DNA from: an uncultured Eisenbergiella sp.
Lineage (GTDB): Bacteria; Bacillota; Clostridia; Lachnospirales; Lachnospiraceae
NCBI GenBank assembly: GCA_948960675.1
Contig: CARDPF010000056.1
Location: 1-13,647, forward strand
DNA: 13,647 nt
Reading direction: 5' to 3'
Numbering within the stretch: the stretch's first letter is position 1; the number at the start of each line of letters is the position of its first letter. Made by a program: the position numbers and the translations under genes. Below the pieces are notes generated by a model. That model saw nothing but the letters and a program-made list of their open reading frames with translations, did no database searches and was not told where the DNA came from. Positions 12,016 to 13,647 of this stretch are shown one piece after another.

Positions 12016-13485
12016 ATGTATTATATCGGCATTGATTTGGGGACGTCGGCGGTGAAGCTTCTGCTGATGGAGGGCAGTGGGAAGATTGCCAATGTGGTAT
12101 CCAAAGAGTATCCCCTGTATTTTCCGCATCCGGGCTGGTCCGAACAAAAACCGGAGGACTGGTATGAGCAGACGGTCACGGGGATGCAGGAACTGCTGGA
12201 GGGATTTGACGCAGGCCAGGTGGCAGGTATCAGCTTTGGCGGGCAGATGCACGGGCTGGTAATTTTGGATGCAAATGATCAGGTGATCCGGCCCGCCATT
12301 TTGTGGAACGATGGCAGGACAGCTGCTGAGAACGATTATCTGAATCAGGTAATCGGGAAGGAGACGCTTTCTTCCTACACGGCGAATATTTCGTTCACGG
12401 GATTTACCGCGTCCAAGATTTTGTGGGTGAAAAAGAACGAGCCGGATAATTTTGCAAGGATTGCAAAGATCATGCTGCCCAAGGATTATTTGGCCTATAA
12501 GCTGACAGGCGTACATTGCACGGATGTCTCGGACGCGTCCGGCATGCTGTTGTTTGACGTCAAAAACCGCTGCTGGTCCAAAGAGATGTGCGAAATCTGC
12601 AGCGTCCGGCCAGGGCAGCTGGCAAAGGTGTTTGAAAGCTACGAGACCGTGGGCGAGGTGCTTCCTGCGCTGGCCAAAAAGCTTGGACTTGGGCCGGGGG
12701 TAAAGGTAGCGGCGGGTGCCGGGGATAACGCGGCTGCTGCGGTGGGAACCGGTACCGTGGGAGAGGGAATGTGCAACATTTCCCTGGGAACCAGCGGCAC
12801 GATCTTTATTTCTTCCCAAAACTTTGGCGTGGATAAGAACAATGCGCTGCACGCGTTCGCCCATGCGGACGGGCATTATCACCTGATGGGCTGCATGCTC
12901 TGCGCGGCATCCTGCAACAAGTGGTGGATGGATGATATCGTGGGCACGCAGGATTACCAAAAGGAGCAGGAAGCGGTCACAAAGCTGGGGGACAACCATG
13001 TGTACTTCCTTCCGTATCTGATGGGGGAACGTTCCCCGCACAATGATCCGGATGCCAGGGGGACTTTTATCGGCATGACCATGGATACCACCCGGGCGGA
13101 CATGACCCAGGCGGTATTGGAGGGCGTTGCTTTTGCGCTGCGGGATTCCTTTGAGGTTGCCAAATCTTTGGGCATTCGCATTGAGCGGACCAAAATCTGC
13201 GGAGGCGGCGCAAAGAGCGCGCTGTGGAAGAAGATCATTGCCAATGTGATGAATATCAAAGTGGATGTGATCGAGAGCGAAGAAGGGCCGGGCCTTGGAG
13301 GTGCCATGCTGGCGGCGGTGGCCTGCGGGGAGTACGCTTCGGTGGAGGAAGCGGCCCAAAAGATTGTGCGGGTGGTGGCTACCGTGGAGCCGGAGAAGGA
13401 ACTGGCAGAAAAATATGAGGCCCGCTACCAGAAGTTTAAACAGATCTATCCTATGGTAAGGGAATTGTTCCCGAAAATTCAATAA
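12016..13485 (+). CDS. xylB: Xylulokinase
   Basis: A 489-residue FGGY-family sugar kinase that phosphorylates D-xylulose to xylulose 5-phosphate, feeding the pentose phosphate pathway. The N-terminal FGGY domain has YIGIDLGTSAVK (3-13) and GISFGGQMHGLV (71-82), whose Met78-His79 pair matches the xylulokinase substrate motif. AILWNDGR (95-101) follows. The catalytic base is Asp237 in AAGAGDNAAAA. The C-terminal domain has NISLGTSGTIF, FLPYLMGERSPHNDP, AVLEGVAFALRDS and ICGGGAKSALWKKIIA, the ATP-binding part. The start follows AAGGAGG at 12003-12009. No xylose isomerase or transporter gene lies in the window, so the sugar could come from elsewhere. The divergent LacI-type gene is the likely regulator. 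Confidence 0.94.
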   Translation: MYYIGIDLGTSAVKLLLMEGSGKIANVVSKEYPLYFPHPGWSEQKPEDWYEQTVTGMQELLEGFDAGQVAGISFGGQMHGLVILDANDQVIRPAILWNDGRTAAENDYLNQVIGKETLSSYTANISFTGFTASKILWVKKNEPDNFARIAKIMLPKDYLAYKLTGVHCTDVSDASGMLLFDVKNRCWSKEMCEICSVRPGQLAKVFESYETVGEVLPALAKKLGLGPGVKVAAGAGDNAAAAVGTGTVGEGMCNISLGTSGTIFISSQNFGVDKNNALHAFAHADGHYHLMGCMLCAASCNKWWMDDIVGTQDYQKEQEAVTKLGDNHVYFLPYLMGERSPHNDPDARGTFIGMTMDTTRADMTQAVLEGVAFALRDSFEVAKSLGIRIERTKICGGGAKSALWKKIIANVMNIKVDVIESEEGPGLGGAMLAAVACGEYASVEEAAQKIVRVVATVEPEKELAEKYEARYQKFKQIYPMVRELFPKIQ

Positions 13486-13503
13486 ATTTCCACGCATGAA
13501 AGC

Positions 13504-13647
13504 CGGTTGCTACGCGCTGGCGCGCTCACGCAACCGCCGCCGGTATGCACAATCCGGGCTGCCGCCCTTCTTGCTTATACCGGCTTGCCCGCCCGATGTC
13601 TGTGTGCCTGTGCATGCAAGCATGCCCATTCACACAGCCGCCGTCCG
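13504..13647. repeat. Inverted-repeat-rich element after xylB
   Basis: Three paired elements are visible. CGGTTGC (13504-13510) pairs with GCAACCG (13530-13536), with an inner GCGC-TG-GCGC. GGTAT (13542-13546) pairs with ATACC (about 13577-13581). CTGTGTG (13600-13606) pairs with CACACAG (13631-13637), enclosing GCATGC-AA-GCATGC. No long U-run follows, so it is not a classical terminator. The 17-mer at 13581-13597 is the reverse complement of 611-627. No gene is seen from 13486 to the window end. Confidence 0.6.

Noticed and set aside
11977..13497. A 506-codon open frame on the minus strand across xylB
   Set aside because: It mirrors xylB, whose motifs are clear on the + strand. The translation is rich in His, Arg and Pro with no recognisable domain, as expected for antisense frames of GC-rich genes.
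13600..13637. The xylB downstream hairpin as a third LacI operator (GTGCCTGTGCAT)
   Set aside because: Two mismatches to O1/O2, located inside a larger inverted-repeat structure after the gene; better explained as part of a dispersed repeat.

Overview
The window looks like chromosomal DNA from a GC-rich member of the Lachnospiraceae or a related Clostridia. The grounds are the gene order (mtaB, ireB, ruvX, a DUF1292 gene, RNase J, a YlbF-family gene, an mltG-like gene, trmR, trhP), strong AG-rich Shine-Dalgarno sites, TTG and GTG starts, and a type III glutamine synthetase. No rRNA, tRNA, CRISPR array, transposase or phage gene was recognised.

Bases 1-6082 are a conserved housekeeping block, all on the + strand. 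It opens with the 3' end of mtaB (tRNA methylthiotransferase). A promoter and a structured leader follow, then a tightly packed operon: ireB, ruvX, a DUF1292 gene, rnj, a YlbF-family gene, a membrane-anchored MltG-like stub, a TrmR-like O-methyltransferase and a TrhP-like U32 protein. Several junctions overlap by 4-8 bases. The order resembles Bacillus subtilis yrzL-yrrK-yrzB-yrrL-yrrM-yrrN-yrrO, with RNase J and YlbF inserted. The block links tRNA modification (t6A37 methylthiolation and wobble U34 hydroxylation/methoxylation), rRNA processing, mRNA decay and cell-envelope signalling. A type III glutamine synthetase follows at 6166-8289.

Bases 8290-10620 differ in character, with visibly lower GC. 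The segment holds an HxlR/DUF24 redox-type regulator divergent from an NAD(P)-binding oxidoreductase-like gene. A perfect 16-base dyad between them is a likely operator. A strong terminator follows, then an inverted-repeat-rich intergenic segment, then a sirtuin-fold gene. The sirtuin has glutamine where classical sirtuins have the catalytic histidine, as in class M (SirTM) ADP-ribosylating sirtuins. This is the most interesting gene in the window.

Bases 10624-13485 are a sugar-use module: a LacI-family regulator divergent from xylulokinase xylB. Two near-identical 14-base operator-like sites lie 174 bp apart in the 375-bp gap between them. After xylB the window ends in inverted repeats. One 17-base stretch there also occurs, in the opposite orientation, in the ireB leader, and the ireB leader resembles the glnN leader. 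This points to a dispersed repeat family seeded in 5' and 3' untranslated regions.
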